Shown here piece after piece: positions 12,401-28,107 of a stretch of DNA of 64,000 nt. Position numbers and translations under genes: made by a program. This DNA is from Chamaelirium japonicum (taxonomy: Eukaryota; Streptophyta; Magnoliopsida; Liliales; Melanthiaceae): NCBI GenBank assembly GCA_947650365.1, contig CANTAL010000004.1, positions 62,001-126,000 on the forward strand, in the 5' to 3' direction. Under the pieces are notes generated by a model. It worked only from the letters and a program-made list of their open reading frames with translations, was not told where the DNA came from and made no database searches. Within the stretch, counting starts at the first letter, position 1. Every line of letters begins with the position of its first letter.

Positions 12401-14749
12401 GAATGGATACATTCATGCGAATGAATTAGAATGGATCATACGAATGAATTAGAATGGATCGTACGAATGAGTAAGAATGGATCGTACGAATGAATTAGAA
12501 TGGATTGAATTAGAATGAATCGTACGAATGAATTAGAATGGATCGTACGAATGAATTAGAATGGATCGTACGAATGAATTAGAATGGATTGAATTAGAAT
12601 GGATCGTACGATAAGAATGGATCGTACGAATGAAATAGAATAGATCGTACGGATAAATGAATTTGGATCGTGCTAATGAATTAGAATGGATAGTACAAAT
12701 GAATTAGAATGGATCGTACTAATGAATTAGAATAGATTGTGCGAATGAATTAGAATGGATCGTACGAATGAATTAGAAAGGATATATTCGTGCGAATGAA
12801 TTAGAATAGATCGTATGAATGAATTAGATTGGATCGTATTAATGAATTAGAATGGATCGTGCGAATGAATTAGAATGGATCGTACGAATGAAATAGAATG
12901 GAATGTACGAATGAGATAGAATGGATCGTACGAATGAATTAGAATGGATACATTCATGCGAATGAATTAGACTGGATCATACGAATGAATTAGAATGGAT
13001 TCATTCGTGCGAATGAATTAGAATGGATCGTACGAATGAGTAAGAATAGATCGTACGAATGAATTAGAATGGATTGAATTAGAATGAATCATACGAATGA
13101 ATTAGAATGGATCGTACGAATGAATTAGAATGGATCGTACGAATGAATTAGAATGGATTGAATTAGAATGAATCGTACGAATGAATTAGAATGAATCATA
13201 CCGTACGAATGAATTAGAATGGATCATACGAAGGAATTAGAATGGATCGTACGAATGAATTAGAATGGATCGTACGAATGAATTAGAATGGATCGTACGA
13301 AAGAATTAGAATGGATCGTACGAAGGAATCCATTCTAATTCATTCGTACGATCCATTCTAATTCATTCGCACAATCTATTCTAATTCATTACGAATGAGT
13401 AAGAATGGATTGTACGAATGAATTAGAATGGATACATTCGTGCGAATGAATTAGAATGGATCGTACGAATGAAATAGAATGGATCGTACGAATGAATTAG
13501 AATGGATCGTGCGAATAAATTAGAATGGATCATACGAAGGAATTAGAATGGATCGTACGAATGAATTAGAATGGGTCGTACGAATGAATTAGAATGGATC
13601 GTATGAATGAATTAGAATGGATACATTCGTGCGAATGAATTAGAATGGATCATACGAATGAATTAGAATGGATTCATTCGTGCGAATGAATTAGAATGGA
13701 TCGTACGAATGAGTAAGAAAGGATCGTACGAATGAATTAGAATGGATTGAATTAGAATGAATCGTACGAATGAATTAGAATGGATCATACGAAGGAATTA
13801 GAATGGATCGTACGAATGAATTAGAATGGATCGTACGAATGAATTAGAATGGATCGTGCGAATGAATTAGAATGGATCGTGCGAATGAATTAGAATGGAT
13901 CGTGCGAATGAATTAAAATGGATCGTATGAATGAAATAGAATGGATCGTACGAATGAATTAGAATGGATCGTACGAATGAATTAGAATGGATCGTACGAA
14001 GGAATTAGAATGGATCGTACGAAGGAATTAGAATGGATAGTACGAATGAATTAGAATGGATACCTTCGTGCAAATGAATTAGGAAGGATCGTACGAATGA
14101 GTAAGAATGGATCGTACGAATGAAATAGAATGGATTGTATGAATGAATTAGAATAGATCGTGCGAATGAATTAGAATGGATCGTACGAATGAGTAAGAAT
14201 GGATCGTACGAATGAAATAGAATGGATTGTATGAATGAATTAGAATGGATCGTGCGAATGAATTAGAATGGATCGTACGAATGAATTAGAATGGATACAT
14301 TCGTGCGAATGAATTAGAATGGATCGTATGAATGAATTAGAATGGATCGTACGAATGAATTAGAATGGATCATGCGAATGAATTAGAATGGATCGCGCGA
14401 ATGAATTATAATGGATCGTACGAATGAAATAGAATGGATTGTACGAATGAATTAGAATGGATTGAATTAGAATGGATCGTACGATAAGAATGGATCGTAT
14501 GAATGAAATAGAATAGATCGTACGGATAAATGAATTTGGATCGTGCTAATGAATTAGAATGGATCGTACGAATGAATTAGAATGGATCGTACTAATGAAT
14601 TAGAATAGATTGTGCGAATGAATTAGAATGGATCGTACGAATGAATTAGAAAGGATATATTCGTGCGAATGAATTAGAATAGATCGTATGAATGAATTAG
14701 ATTGGATCGTATTAATGAATTAGAATGGATCGTGCGAATGAATTAGAAT

Positions 14750-17030
14750 GGATCGTACGAATGAATTAGAAAGGATATATTCGTGCGAATGAATTATAAT
14801 AGATCGTATGAATGAATTAGATTGGATCGTATTAATGAATTAGAATGGATCATGCGAATAAATTAGAATGGATCGTACGAATGAATTAGAATGGATAGAT
14901 TCATGCGAATGAATTAGAATGGATCGTACGAAGGAATTAGAATATATCATACGAAGAAATTAGAACGGATCGTACGAATGAATTAGAATGGATCGTATGA
15001 ATGAATTACAATGGATCGTGCGAAAGAATTAAAATGGATCATATAAATGAAATAGAATGGATCGTATGAATTAGAATGGATCGTACGAATGAAATAGAAT
15101 GGATCGTACAAATGAATTAGAATAGATTGTGCGAATGGATTAGAATGGATCATACGATTGAGTAAGAATGGATTGTACGAATGAAATAGAATAGATCGTA
15201 CGAATGAATTAGAATGGATCATGCTAATGAATTAGAATTGATCATACGAATGAATTAGAATAGATTGTGCGAATGAATTAGAATGGATCGTACGAATGAA
15301 TTGGAATGGATACATTCGTGCGAATGAATTAGAATGGATCGTATGAATGAATTAGAGTGGATACATTCATACAAATGAATTAGAATGGATCGTACGAATG
15401 AATTAGAAAGGATACATTCGTGCGAATGAATTAGAATGGATCATATGAATGAATTAGAATGGACCGTTTGAGTGAATGCGAATGGATCTTGCAAATGAAT
15501 TAGAATGAATTGTACGAATGAATTAGAATGGATCGTACGAATGAATTAGAATGGATACATTCGTGCGAATCCATTCTATTTCATTCGTATGATCCATTCT
15601 AATTCATTCGCACGATCCATTCTAATTTATTCATATGATCCATTCTAATTCATTCGTACGATCCATTCTAATTCATTCGTACGATCCATTCTAATTCATT
15701 CGCACAATCTATTCTAATTCATTCGCACGATCCATTCTAATTCATTCATACGATCCATTCTATTTCATTCGTACGATCCATTCTTACTCATTCGTACGAT
15801 CCATTCTAATTCATTTGCACGAAGGTATCTATTCTAATTCATTCGTACTATCCATTCTAAATCCTTCGTACGATCCATTTTAATTCCTTCGTACGATCCA
15901 TTCTAATTCATTCGTACGATCCATTCTAATTCATTCGTACGATCCATTCTAATTCCTTCATATGATCCATTCTAATTCATTCGTACGGTATGATTCATTC
16001 TAATTCATTCGTACGATTCATTCTAATTCAATCCATTCTAATTCATTCGTACGATCCATTCTAATTCGTTCGTACGATCCATTCTAATTCATTCGTACGA
16101 TTCATTCTAATTCAATCCATTCTAATTCATTCGTACGATCCATTCTTACTCATTCGTACGATCCATTCTAATTCATTCGTACGATCCATTCTAATTCATT
16201 CGCACAATCTATACGTTCCATTCTAATTCATTCGTAAGATCCATTCTAATTCATTCGTAAGATCCATTCTAATTCATTCGCACGATCCGAATGAATTAGA
16301 ATGGATCGTACGAATGAATTAGAATGGATCGTATGAATGAATTAGAGTGGATCATATGAATGAATTAGAATGGATCGTATAAATGAATTAGAATGGATCG
16401 TGCGAATGAATTAGAATGGATCGTGCGAATGAATTAGAATGGATCATACGAATGAATTAGAATGGGTCGTACGAATGAATTAGAATGGATACACGATCCA
16501 GATCCATTCTAATTCATTCGCACAATCTATTCTAATTCATTCGTAGGATCGTGCGAATGAATTAGAATGGATCGTGCGAATGAGTTACAATGGATCGTAC
16601 GAATGAATTAGAATGGATCGTACGAATGAATTAGAATGGATCGTACGAATGAATTAGAAAGGATACATTCGAATTCATTCGTACGATCCATTCTAATTCC
16701 TTCGTACGATCCATATTCTAAGTCATTCGCACGATCCGTTCTAATTCATTCGTACGATTCATTCTAATTCAATCCATTCTAATTCATTTGTACGATCTAT
16801 TCTAATTCATTCGTACGATCCATTCTAATTCATTAGTACGATCCATTCTAATTAGAATAGATTGTATGAATTAGAATGGATCGTATGAATGAATTAGAAT
16901 AGATCGTACGAATGAATTAGAATGGATTGAATTAGAATGAATCGTACGAATGAATTAGAATGGATCGTGCGAATGAATTAGAATATGGATCGTACGAAGG
17001 AATTAGAATGGATCGTACGAATGAATTCGA
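14750..17030. repeat. Segmental duplication, copy A (partner 39.64-41.90 kb)
   Basis: Matches 39640-41900 in order. Checked offsets: AAAGGATAT at 14770/39642 (24872), the C-block start at 15569/40464 (24895), ACGTTCCATTC at 16213/41131 (24918), the ACACGATCCAG switch at 16491/41386 (24895), ATTAGAATAG at 16851/41722 (24871), the GAATT(C/T)GAATG switch at 17023/41895 (24872). Offset steps of about 23 are single-unit gains and losses. At least seven strand switches are shared. Confidence 0.85.
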
Positions 17031-20000
17031 ATGTATCCTTTCTAATTCATTCGTACGATCCATTCTAATTCATTCGTACGATCCATTCTAATTCATTCGT
17101 ACGATCCATTCTAACTCATTCGCACGATCCATTCTAATTCATTCGCACGATCCTACGAATGAATTAGAATAGATTGTGCGAATGAATTAGAATGGATCTG
17201 GATCGTGTATCCATTCTAATTCATTCGTACGACCCATTCTAATTCATTCATACGATCCATTCTAATTCATTCGTACGATCCATTCTAATTCCTTTGTACG
17301 ATCCATTCTAATTCCTTCGTACGATCCATATTAATTCATTCATACGATCCATTCTAATTCCTTCGCACGATCCATTCTAATTCATTCGTACGATCCATTC
17401 TAATTCATTCATATGATCCATTCTAATTCATTCGTATGATCCATTCTAATTCATTCGCGCGAATGTATCCATTCAAATTCATTCGTACGATCCATTCTAA
17501 TTCATTCGCACAATCTATTCTAATTCATCCATACGATCCATTCTAATTTATTGGCACGATCCATTCAAATTCATTCATACGATCCATTCTAATTCGTAGA
17601 ATGGATCGTACGAATGAATTAGAATGGATACATTCGTGCGAATGAATTAGAATGGATTGTACGAATAAATTAGAATGGATCGTACGAATGAATTAGAATA
17701 CGGATCGTACGAAGGAATTAGAATGGATCGTACGAATGAATTAGAATGGATACATTCGTGCGAAAGAATTAGAATAGATCATATGAATGAATTAGAATGG
17801 ATCGTACGAAGGAATTAGAATAGATCATACGAAGAAATTAGAATGGATCGTACGAACGAATTAGAATGGATCGTATGAATGAATTAGAATGGATCGTGCG
17901 AATGAATTTAAATGGATCATACGAAGGAATTAGAATGGATCATGCGAATGAATTAGAATAGATCATACGAATGAATTAGAATGGATCGTACGAATGAATT
18001 AGAATGGATACATTCGTGCAAAAGAATTAGAATGGATTTTGTGAATGAATTAGAATGGATCGTTTGAGTGAATGCGAATGGATCGTGAGAATGAATTAGA
18101 ATGGATTGTACGAATGAATTAGAATGGATCGTATGAATGAATTAGAATGGATACATTCGTGCGAATCCATTCTATTTCATTCGTACGATCCATTCTAATT
18201 CATTCGCACGATCCATTCTAATTCATTCGTACGGTCCATTCTAATTCATTCGTACGATCCATTCTAATTCATTCGTACGATCCATTCTAATTCATTCGCA
18301 CTATCTATTATAATTCATTCGAACGATCCATTCTAATTCCTTCATACGATCCATTCTAATTCATTCGTACAATCTATTCTATTTCATTCGTACAATCCAT
18401 TCTTACTCAATCGTATGATCCATTCTAATCCATTCGCACAATCTACTCTAATTCATTCGTACGATCCATTCTATTTCATTTGCACGAAGGTATCCATTCT
18501 AATTCATACAATCCATTCTAATTCATTCATACGATCCAATCTAATTCATTCATACGATCCATTCTAATTCATTCGCACGAATGTATCCATTCTAATTCAT
18601 ACGTACGATCTATTCTAATTCATTCATACGATCCATTCTAATTCATTCGCACAATCCATTCTAATTCATTTGCACGATTTCTAATTCATTCATACAATCC
18701 ATTCTAATTCTTTTGCACGAATGTATCTATTCTAATTCATTACGAATGAGTAAGAATGGATTGTACGAATGAATTAGAATGGATACATTCGTGCGAATGA
18801 ATTAGAATGGATCATACGAATGAATTAGAATGGATCGTACGAATGAATTAGAATGGATCATACAAATGAATTAGAATGGATCGTACGAAGGAATTAGAAT
18901 GGATCGTACGAAGGAATTAGAATGGATCGTACGAATGAATTAGAATGGATCATGTGAATGAATTAGAATGGATCGTACGAAAGAATTAGAATGGATCGTA
19001 TGAATGAATTAGAATGGATCGTAGTAATGAATTAGAATGGATCCTACGAATGAATTAGAATAGATTGTGCGAATGAATTAGAATGGATCTGGATCGTGTA
19101 TCCATTCTAATTCATTCGTACGACCCATTCTAATTCATTCGTACGATCCATTCTAATTCATTCGCACGATCCATTCTAATTCATTCGCACGATCCATTCT
19201 AATTCATTCATACGATCCATTCTAATTCATTCATACAATCCATTCTAATTCATTCGTACGATCCATTCTAATTCATTCGGATCGTGCGAATGAATTAGAA
19301 TGGATCTTACGAATGATTTAGAATGGAACGTATAGATCGTACGAATGAATTAGAATGGATCGTACGAATGAATTAGAATGGATCGTACGAATGAGTAAGA
19401 ATGGATCGTACGAATGAAATAGAATGGATCGTATGAATGAATTAGAATGGATACGTGCGAATGAATTAGAATTGATCGTACGAATGAATTATAATAGATT
19501 GTGCGAATGAATTAGAATGGATCGTACGAATGAATTGGAATGGATACATTCGTGCGAATGAATTAGAATGGATCGTACGAATGAAATAGAATGGATCGTT
19601 TGAGTGAATTAGAATAGATTGTGCGAATGAATTAGAATGGATCGTACGAATGAATTAGAATGGATCGTGCGAATAAATTAGAATGGATCGTATGAATGAA
19701 TTAGAATGGATCGTGCGAATGAATTAGAATATAGATCGTATGAATGAATTAGAATGGATCGTACGATCTATTCTAATTCATTCATGCAATCCATTCTAAT
19801 TCATTCGTACGAAGGAATTAGAAAGGATCGAACAAATGAATTAGAATGGATCGTACGAAGGAATTAGAAAGGATACATTCGAATTCATTCGTACGATCCA
19901 TTCTAATTCATTCGTACGATCTATATTCTAATTCATTCGCACGATCCATTCTAATTCATTCGTACGATCCATTCTAATTCATTCGCACGATCCAATCTAA

Positions 20001-20615
20001 TTCATTCACACGATCCATTCTAATTCATTCATACAATCCATTCTAATTCTTTTGCATGAATGTATCCATTCTAATTCATTCGTACGATCCATTCTAATTC
20101 ATTCGTACGATCCATTCTAATTCATTCGCACAATCCATTCTAATTCATTCACACTCATACGATCCATTCTAATTCATTCGCACGAATGTATCCGTTTTAA
20201 TTCATTCGTACGATCCATTCTAATTCATTCGCACAATCTATTCTAATTCATTCGAACGATCCATTCTAAGTCATTCGTACGATCCATTCTAATACATTCG
20301 TACGATCCATTCTAATTCATTCGCACGATCCATTCTATTTCATTCGTACGATCCATTCTAATTCATTTGCATGAATGTATCCATTCCAATTCATTCGTAC
20401 GATCCATTCTAATTCATTCGCACAATCTATTCTAATACATTCGTACGATCAATTCTAATTCATTCGCACGTATCCATTCTAATTCATTCATACGAACCAT
20501 TCTATTTCATTCGTACGATCCATTCTTACTCATTCGTACGATCCATTCTAATTCATTCGTACGATCCATTCTAATTCATTCGTACGATCCATTCTAATTC
20601 ATTCGCACAATCTAT
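16213..20615. repeat. Long higher-order module, copy 1 (about 4.4 kb)
   Basis: Starts at the rare ACGTTCCATTC unit (16213) and ends where that unit recurs (20616). 16213-17285 matches 20616-21620, and about 18650-20600 matches about 21630-23640. The intervening part (about 17285-18650) is absent from copy 2, so the pair differ by a 1.4-kb gain or loss. The ACGTTCCATTC unit is also at 29128 and 41131. Confidence 0.8.
16497..16552. repeat. About 50-bp C block between two fixed switches
   Basis: A very short C-orientation block bounded on the left by switch type 3 and on the right by TTCGTAGGATCGTGCG. The whole block recurs near 20848-20906, 41390-41446 and 60366-60424, in each case followed by a GCGAATGAGGTAG or GCGAATGAGTTA unit. 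It is a compact marker for a moving module. Confidence 0.85.
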
Positions 20616-23600
20616 ACGTTCCATTCTAATTCATTCGTAAGATCCATTCTAATTCATTCGCACGATCCGAATGAATTAGAATGTATCGTACGAATGAATT
20701 AGAATGGATCGTATGAATGAATTAGAATGGATCGTATGAATGAATTAGAATGGATCGTGCGAATGAATTAGAATGGATCGTGCGAATGAATTAGAATGGA
20801 TCGTACGAATGAATTAGAATGGGTCGTACGAATGAATTAGAATGGATACACGATCCAGATCCATTATAATTCATTCGCACAATCTATTCTAATTCATTCG
20901 TAGGATCGTGCGAATGAATTAGAATGGATCGTGCGAATGAGGTAGAATGGATCGTACGAATGAATTAGAATGGATCGTACGAATGAATTAGAAAGGATAC
21001 ATTCGAATTCATTCGTACGATCCATTCTAATTCCTTCGTACGATCCATATTCTAATTCATTCGCACGATCCATTCTAATTCATTCGTACGATTCATTCTA
21101 ATTCAATCCATTCTAATTCATTCGTACGATCCATTCTAATTCATTCGTACGATCTATTCTAATTCATTAGTACGATCCATTCTAATTAGAATAGATTGTA
21201 TGAATTAGAATGGATCGTATGAATGAATTAGAATAGATCGCACGAATGAATTAGAATGGATTGAATTAGAGTGAATCGTACGAATGAATTAGAATGGATC
21301 GTGCGAATGAATTAGAATATGGATCGTACGAAGTAATTAGAATGGATCGTACGAATGAATTCGAATGTATCCTTTCTAATTCATTCGTACGATCCATTCT
21401 AATTCATTCGTACGATCCATTCTAATTCATTCGTACGATCCATTCTAACTCATTCGCACGATCCATTCTAATTCATTCGCACGATCCTACGAATGAATTA
21501 GAATAGATTGTGCGAATGAATTAGAATGGATCTGGATCGTGTATCCATTCTAATTCATTCGTACGACCCATTCTAATTCATTCATACGATCCATTCTAAT
21601 TCATTCGTACGATCCATTCTAATTCATTCGCACAATCCATTCTAATTCATTCATACAATCCATTCTAATTCTTTTGCACGAATGTATCCATTCTAATTCA
21701 TTACGAATGAGTAAGAATGGATTGTACGAATGAATTAGAATGGATACATTCGTGCAAATGAATTAGAATGGATCATACGAATGAATTAGAATGGATCGTA
21801 CGAATGAATTAGAATGGATCGTACGAAGGAATTAGAATGGATCGTACGAAGGAATTAGAATGGATCGTATGAATGAATTAGAATGGATCGTGCGAATGAA
21901 TTAGAATGGATCGTACGAATGAATTAGAATGGATCGTATGAATGAATTAGAATGGATCGTAGTAATGAATTAGAATGGATCCTACGAATGAATTAGAATA
22001 GATTGTGCGAATGAATTAGAATGGATCTGGATCGTGTATCCATTCTAATTCATTCGTACGACCCATTCTAATTCATTCGTACGATCCATTCTAATTCATT
22101 CGCACGATCCATTCTAATTCATTCGCACGATCCATTCAAATTCATTCATACGATCCATTCTAATTCATTCATATGATCCACTCTAATTCATTCATACGAT
22201 CCATTCTAATTCATTCGTACGATCCATTCTAATTCATTCGGATCGTGCGAATGAATTAGAATAGATCTTACGAATGAATTAGAATGGAACGTATAGATTG
22301 TGCGAATGAATTAGAATGGATCGTACGAATGAATTAGAATGGATCGTACGAATGAATTAGAATGGATCGTACGAATGAGTAAGAATGGATCGTACGAATG
22401 AAATAGAATGGATCGTATGAATGAATTAGAATGGATACGTGCGAATGAATTAGAATTGATCGTACGAATGAATTAGAATAGATTGTGCGAATGAATTAGA
22501 ATGGATCGTACGAGTGAATTGGAATGGATACATTCGTGCGAATGAATTAGAATTGATCGTACGAATGAAATAGAATGGATCGTTTGAGTGAATTAGAATA
22601 GATTGTACGAATGAATTAGAATGGATCGTATGAATGAATTAGAATGGATCGTGCGAATAAATTAGAATGGATCGTATGAATGAGTTAGAATGGATCGTGC
22701 GAATGAATTAGAATATAGATCGTACGAATGAATTAGAATAGATTGTGCGAATGAATTAGAATGGATCGTATGAATGAATTAGAATGGATAGTACGATCTA
22801 TTCTAATTCATTCATGCAATCCATTCTAATTCATTCGTACGAAGGAATTAAAAAGGATCGTACGAATGAATTAGAATGGATCGTACGAAGGAATTAGAAA
22901 GGATACATTCGAATTCATTCGTACGATCCATTCTAATTCATTCATACGATCTATATTCTAATTCATTCACACGATCCATTCTAATTCATTCGTACGATCC
23001 ATTCTAATTCATTCGCACGATCCATTCTAATTCATTCGCACGATCCATTCTAATTCATTCATACAATCCATTCTAATTCTTTTGCACGAATGTATCCATT
23101 CTAATTCATTCGTACGATCCATTCTAATTCATTCGTACGATCCATTCTAATTCATTCGCACAAATCATTCTAATTCATTCACACTCATACGATCCATTCT
23201 AATTCATTCGCACCAATGTATCCGTTTTAATTCATTCGTGCGATCCATTCTAATTCATTCGGACAATCTATTCTAATTCATTCGAACGATCCATTCTAAG
23301 TCATTCGTACGATCCATTCTAATTCATTCGTACGATCCATTCTAATTCATTCGCACGATCCATTCTATTTCATTCGTACGATCCATTCTAATTCATTTGC
23401 ACGAATGTATCCATTCCAATTCATTCGTACAATCCATTCTAATTCATTCGCACAATCTATTCTAATTTATTCGTACGATCAATTCTAATTCATTCGCACG
23501 TATCCATTCTAATTCATTCATACGATCCATTCTATTTCATTCGTACGATCCATTCTTACTCATTCGTACGATCCATTCTAATTCATTCGTACGATCCATT

Positions 23601-23640
23601 CTAATTCATTCGTACGATCCATTCTAATTCATTCGTACGA
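20616..23640. repeat. Long higher-order module, copy 2 (about 3.0 kb)
   Basis: The tandem partner of 16213-20615, lacking about 1.4 kb of it. Shared markers include the ACACGATCCAG switch, the ATTCTAATTAGAAT switch, two GGATCTGGATCGTG switches (near 21530 and 22025), the short C block with TTCATGCAATCC (about 22795-22839), the ATTCTAAGTCATTCG unit (about 23285) and CGCACGTATCC (about 23498). Confidence 0.8.
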
Positions 23641-26400
23641 TCCATTATAATTCATTCGCACGAATTAATGAATCCATTCTAATTCGTGCAAAAGAATTAG
23701 AATGGATACATTCGTGCAAAAGAATTAGAATGGATTGTATGAATGAATTAGAAGGGATCGTGCAAATGAATTAGAATGGATTGTGCGAATGAATTAGAAT
23801 GGATCGTACGAATGAATTAGTATAGATCGTACGTATGAATTAGAATGGATACATTCGTGCGAATGAATTAGAATGGATCGTATGAATGAATTAGATTGGA
23901 TCGTATGAATGAATTAGAATGGATTGTATGAATTAGAATGGATACCTTCGTGCAAATGAATTAGAATGGATCGTACGAATGAATTAGAGTAGATTGTGCG
24001 AATGGATTAGAATGGATCATATGATTGAGTAAGAATGGATTGCACGAATGAAATAGAATAGATCGTACGAATGAATTAGAATGGATCGTACGAATGAATT
24101 AGAATGGATCGTTCGAATGAATTAGAATAGATTGTGCGAATGAATTAGAATGGATCGTGCGAATGAATTAGAATGGATCGTACGAATGAAATAGAATGGA
24201 TTCGCACTAATGTATCCATTCTAATTCATTCGTACGATCCATTCTAATTCATTCGTACAATCCATTCTAATTCATTCGCACGATCCATTCGCATTCACTC
24301 AAACGATCCATTCTAATTCATTCATACAATCCATTCAAATTCTTTTGCACGAATGTATGCATTCTAATTCATTCGTACGATCCATTCTAATTCATTCGTA
24401 TGATCTATTCTAATTTATTCGCATGATCCATTCTAATTCCTTCGTACGATCCATTTTAATTCATTCGCACGATCCAATCTAATTCATTCATACGATCAAT
24501 TCTAATTCATTCGTACGATCCATTCTAATTTCTTCGTATGATCTATTCTAATTCCTTCGTACGATCCATTCTAATTCATTCATACGATCTATTCTAATTC
24601 TTTCGCACAAATGTATCCATTCTAATTCATTCGTACGATCCATTCTAATTCCTTCGTACGATCCATATTCTAATTCATTCGTACGATCCATTCTAATTTA
24701 TTCGTACAATCCATTCTAATTCATTCGCAAGAATGTATCCATTCTAATTCATTCGTACGATCCATTCTACGAATTAGAATGGATCGTATGAATGAATTAT
24801 AATGGATCGTGCGAATAAATTAGAATGGATCGTATGAATGAATTAGAATAGATTGTGCGAATGAATTAGAATGGATCGTACGAATGAATTAGAATGGATA
24901 CATTCGTGCGAATGAATTAGAATGGATCATACGAATGAATTAGAATGGATCATATGAATGAATTAGAACGGATCGTACGAATGAATTAGAATGGATACAT
25001 TCATGCGAATAAATTAGAATGGATCATATGAATGAATTAGAATGGATTCATTCGTGCGAATGAATTAGAATGGATCGTACGAATGAGTAAGAATGGATCG
25101 TACGAATGAATTAGAATGGATTGAATTAGAATGAATCGTACGAATGAAGGGATCGTACGAATGAATTAGAATGGATCGTACGAATGAAATAGAATGGATC
25201 GTATGAATGAATTAGAATGGATCGTGCGAATGAATTAGAATGGATCGTACGAATGAATTAGAATAGATTGTGCGAATGAATTAGAATGGATCGTGCGAAT
25301 GAATTAGAATGGATCGTACGAATGAATTAGAATAGATTGTGCGAATGAATTAGAATGGATCGTACGAATGAATTAGAATGGATCGTACGAATGAATTAGA
25401 ATGGATCGTATGAATGAATTAGAATGGATCGTGCGAATGAATTAGAATGGATCGTACGAATGAAATAGAATCGATTCGCACGAATGTATCCATTCTAATT
25501 CATTCGTACGATCCATTCTAATTCATTTGTACAATCCATTCTAATTCATTTGCACGATCCATTCGTATTCACTCAAACGATCCATTCTAATTCATTCATA
25601 TGATCCATTCTAATTCATTCGTACGATCCATTCTATTTCATTCGTACCATCCATTCTAATTCATTCGCTCAATCTATTCTAATTCATTCGTACGATCCAT
25701 TCTAATTCATTCGCACGATCCATTCTAATTCATTCGTACGATCCATATTCTAATTCATTCGCACGATCCATTCTAATTCGAACCATTCTAATTCATTCGT
25801 ACGATCCATTCTAATTCATTCGTACGATCCATTCTAACTCATTTGTACGATTCATTCTAATTCAATTCATTCTAATTCATTCGTACGATCCATTCTTACT
25901 CATTCGTATGATCCATTCTAATTCATTCGCACGAATGAATCCATTCTATCTCATTCGTACAATCCATTCTATCTCATTCGCACAATCTATTCTAATTCAT
26001 TCATACGATCCATTCTAATTTATTCGCACGATCCATTCTAATTCATTCATACGATCCATTCTAATTCATTCGTACGATCCATTCTAATTCATTCGTACGA
26101 TCCATTCTAATTCATTCATACGATCCATTCTAATTCATTCGTACGATCCATTCTAATTCATTCGTACGATCCATTCTAATTCATTAATACGATCCAATCT
26201 AATTCATTCATACGATCCATTCTAATTCATTCGTACGATCCATTCTAATTCATTCGCACGATCCATTCTAATTCATTCGCACGATCATTTCTAATTCATT
26301 CATACGATCCATTCTAATTCATTCGTACGATCCATTCTAATTCATTCGCACGATCCATTGTAATTCATTCGTACGATCCAATCTAATTCATTCGTACGAT

Positions 26401-27838
26401 CCATTCTAATTCTAATTCATTCGTACAATCCATTCTAATTCATTTGTACGAATGAATTAGAATGGATCGTACGAATGAGTAAGAATGGATCGTACGAATG
26501 AATTAGAATGGATTGAATTAGAATGAATCGTACGAATGAATTAGAATGGATCGTACGAATGAATTAGAATGGATCGTACGATTGAATTATAATGGATTGA
26601 ATTAGAATGAATCGTACGAATGAATTACAATGAATCATACCGTACGAATGAATTAGAATGGATCATACGAAGGAATTAGAATGGATCATACGAATGAATT
26701 AGAATGGATCGTACGAATGAATTAGAATGGATCGTACGAAGGAATTAGAATGGATCGTACGAAGGAATTAGAATGGATCATACCGTACGAATGAATTAGA
26801 ATGGATCGTACGAATGAATTAGAATGGATCGTACGAATGAATTAGAATGGATCGTGCGAATGAATTAGAATGGATCGTGCGAATGAATTAGAATGGATCA
26901 TACGAATGAATTAGAATAGATTGTGCGAATGAATTAGAATGGATCGTACGAATGAATTAGAATGGATCGTACGAATGAATTAGAATGGATCGTATGAATG
27001 AATTAGAATGGATCGTGCGAATGAATTAGAATGGATCGTACGAATGAAATAGAATGGATTTGCACGAATGTATCCATTCTAATTCATTCGTACGATCCAT
27101 TCTAATTCATTCGTACGATCCATTCTAATTCTAATTCATTCGTACAATCCATTCTAATTCATTTGTACGAATGAATTAGAATGGATCGTACGAATGAGTA
27201 AGAATGGATCGTACGAATGAATTAGAATGGATTGAATTAGAATGAATCGTACGAATGAATTAGAATGGATCGTACGAATGAATTAGAATGGATCGTACGA
27301 TTGAATTATAATGGATTAAATTAGAATGAATCGTACGAATGAATTAGAATGAATCATACCGTACGAATGAATTAGAATGGATCATACGAAGGAATTAGAA
27401 TGAATCGTACGAATGAATTAGAATGGATCATACGAATGAATTAGAATGGATCGTACGAAGGAATTAGAATGGATCGTACGAAGAAATTAGAATGGATCAT
27501 ATCGTACGGATGAATTAGAATGGATCGTACGAATGAATTAGAATGGATCGTACGAATGAATTAGAATGGATCGTACGAATGAATTAGAATGGATCGTGCG
27601 AATGAATTAGAATGGATCGTACGAATGAATTAGAATAGATTGTGCGAATGAATTATAATGGATCGTACGAATGAATTAGAATGGATCGTACGAATGAATT
27701 AGAATGGATCGTATGAATGAATTAGAATGGATCGTGCGAATGAATTAGAATGGATCGTACGAATGAAATAGAATGGATTTGCACGAATGTATCCATTCTA
27801 ATTCATTCGTACGATCCATTCTAATTCATTCGTACAAT
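26401..27838. repeat. 719-bp tandem duplication of satellite
   Basis: The doubled core CCATTCTAATTCTAATTC occurs at 26401 and 27120, 719 bp apart. Both copies continue through a switch at CATTTGTACGAATG, a G block with ATCATACCGTACG or a close variant, and a GGATTTGCACGAATG switch. A single related copy is at 50257, so the diverged partner segment has one copy where this locus has two. Confidence 0.85.
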
Positions 27839-28107
27839 CCATTCTAATTCATTCGCACAATCCATTCGCGCGAATGAATTAGAATGGATCGTGCGAATAA
27901 ATTAGAATGGATCGTATGAATGAATTAGAATAGATTGTGCGAATGAATTAGAATGGATCGTACGAATGAATTAGAATGGATAGATTTGTGCGAATGAATT
28001 AGAATGGATCGTATGAATGAATTAGAATCGATCGTACGAATGAATTAGAATGGATCATGCGAATGAATTAGAATGGATTGAATTAGAATGAATCGTACGA
28101 ATGAGTA

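Larger units (their letters stand above)
10530..16288. repeat. Satellite strand map 10.5-16.3 kb
   Basis: Blocks: G 10530-10665, C 10670-11003, G 11006-13328, C 13330-13390 (only about 60 bp), G 13391-15569, C 15570-16286. The long G block carries a 524-bp tandem module. From about 14.75 kb on, the sequence recurs about 24.9 kb downstream. No gene seen. Confidence 0.85.
16289..23689. repeat. Satellite strand map 16.3-23.7 kb, densest switching
   Basis: The most finely inverted part of the window. Blocks: G 16289-16497, C to 16548, G to 16671, C to 16851, G to 17028, C to 17153, G to 17206, C to 17597, G to 18166, C to 18741, G to 19095, C to 19279, G to 19762, C to 19808, G to 19878, C to 20668, G to 20848, C to 20903, G to 21003, C to 21185, G to 21362, C to 21487, G to 21540, C to 21701, G to 22037, C to 22230, G to 22793, C to 22839, G to 22908, C to about 23688. 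Boundaries are approximate. The second half largely repeats the first. Confidence 0.82.
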
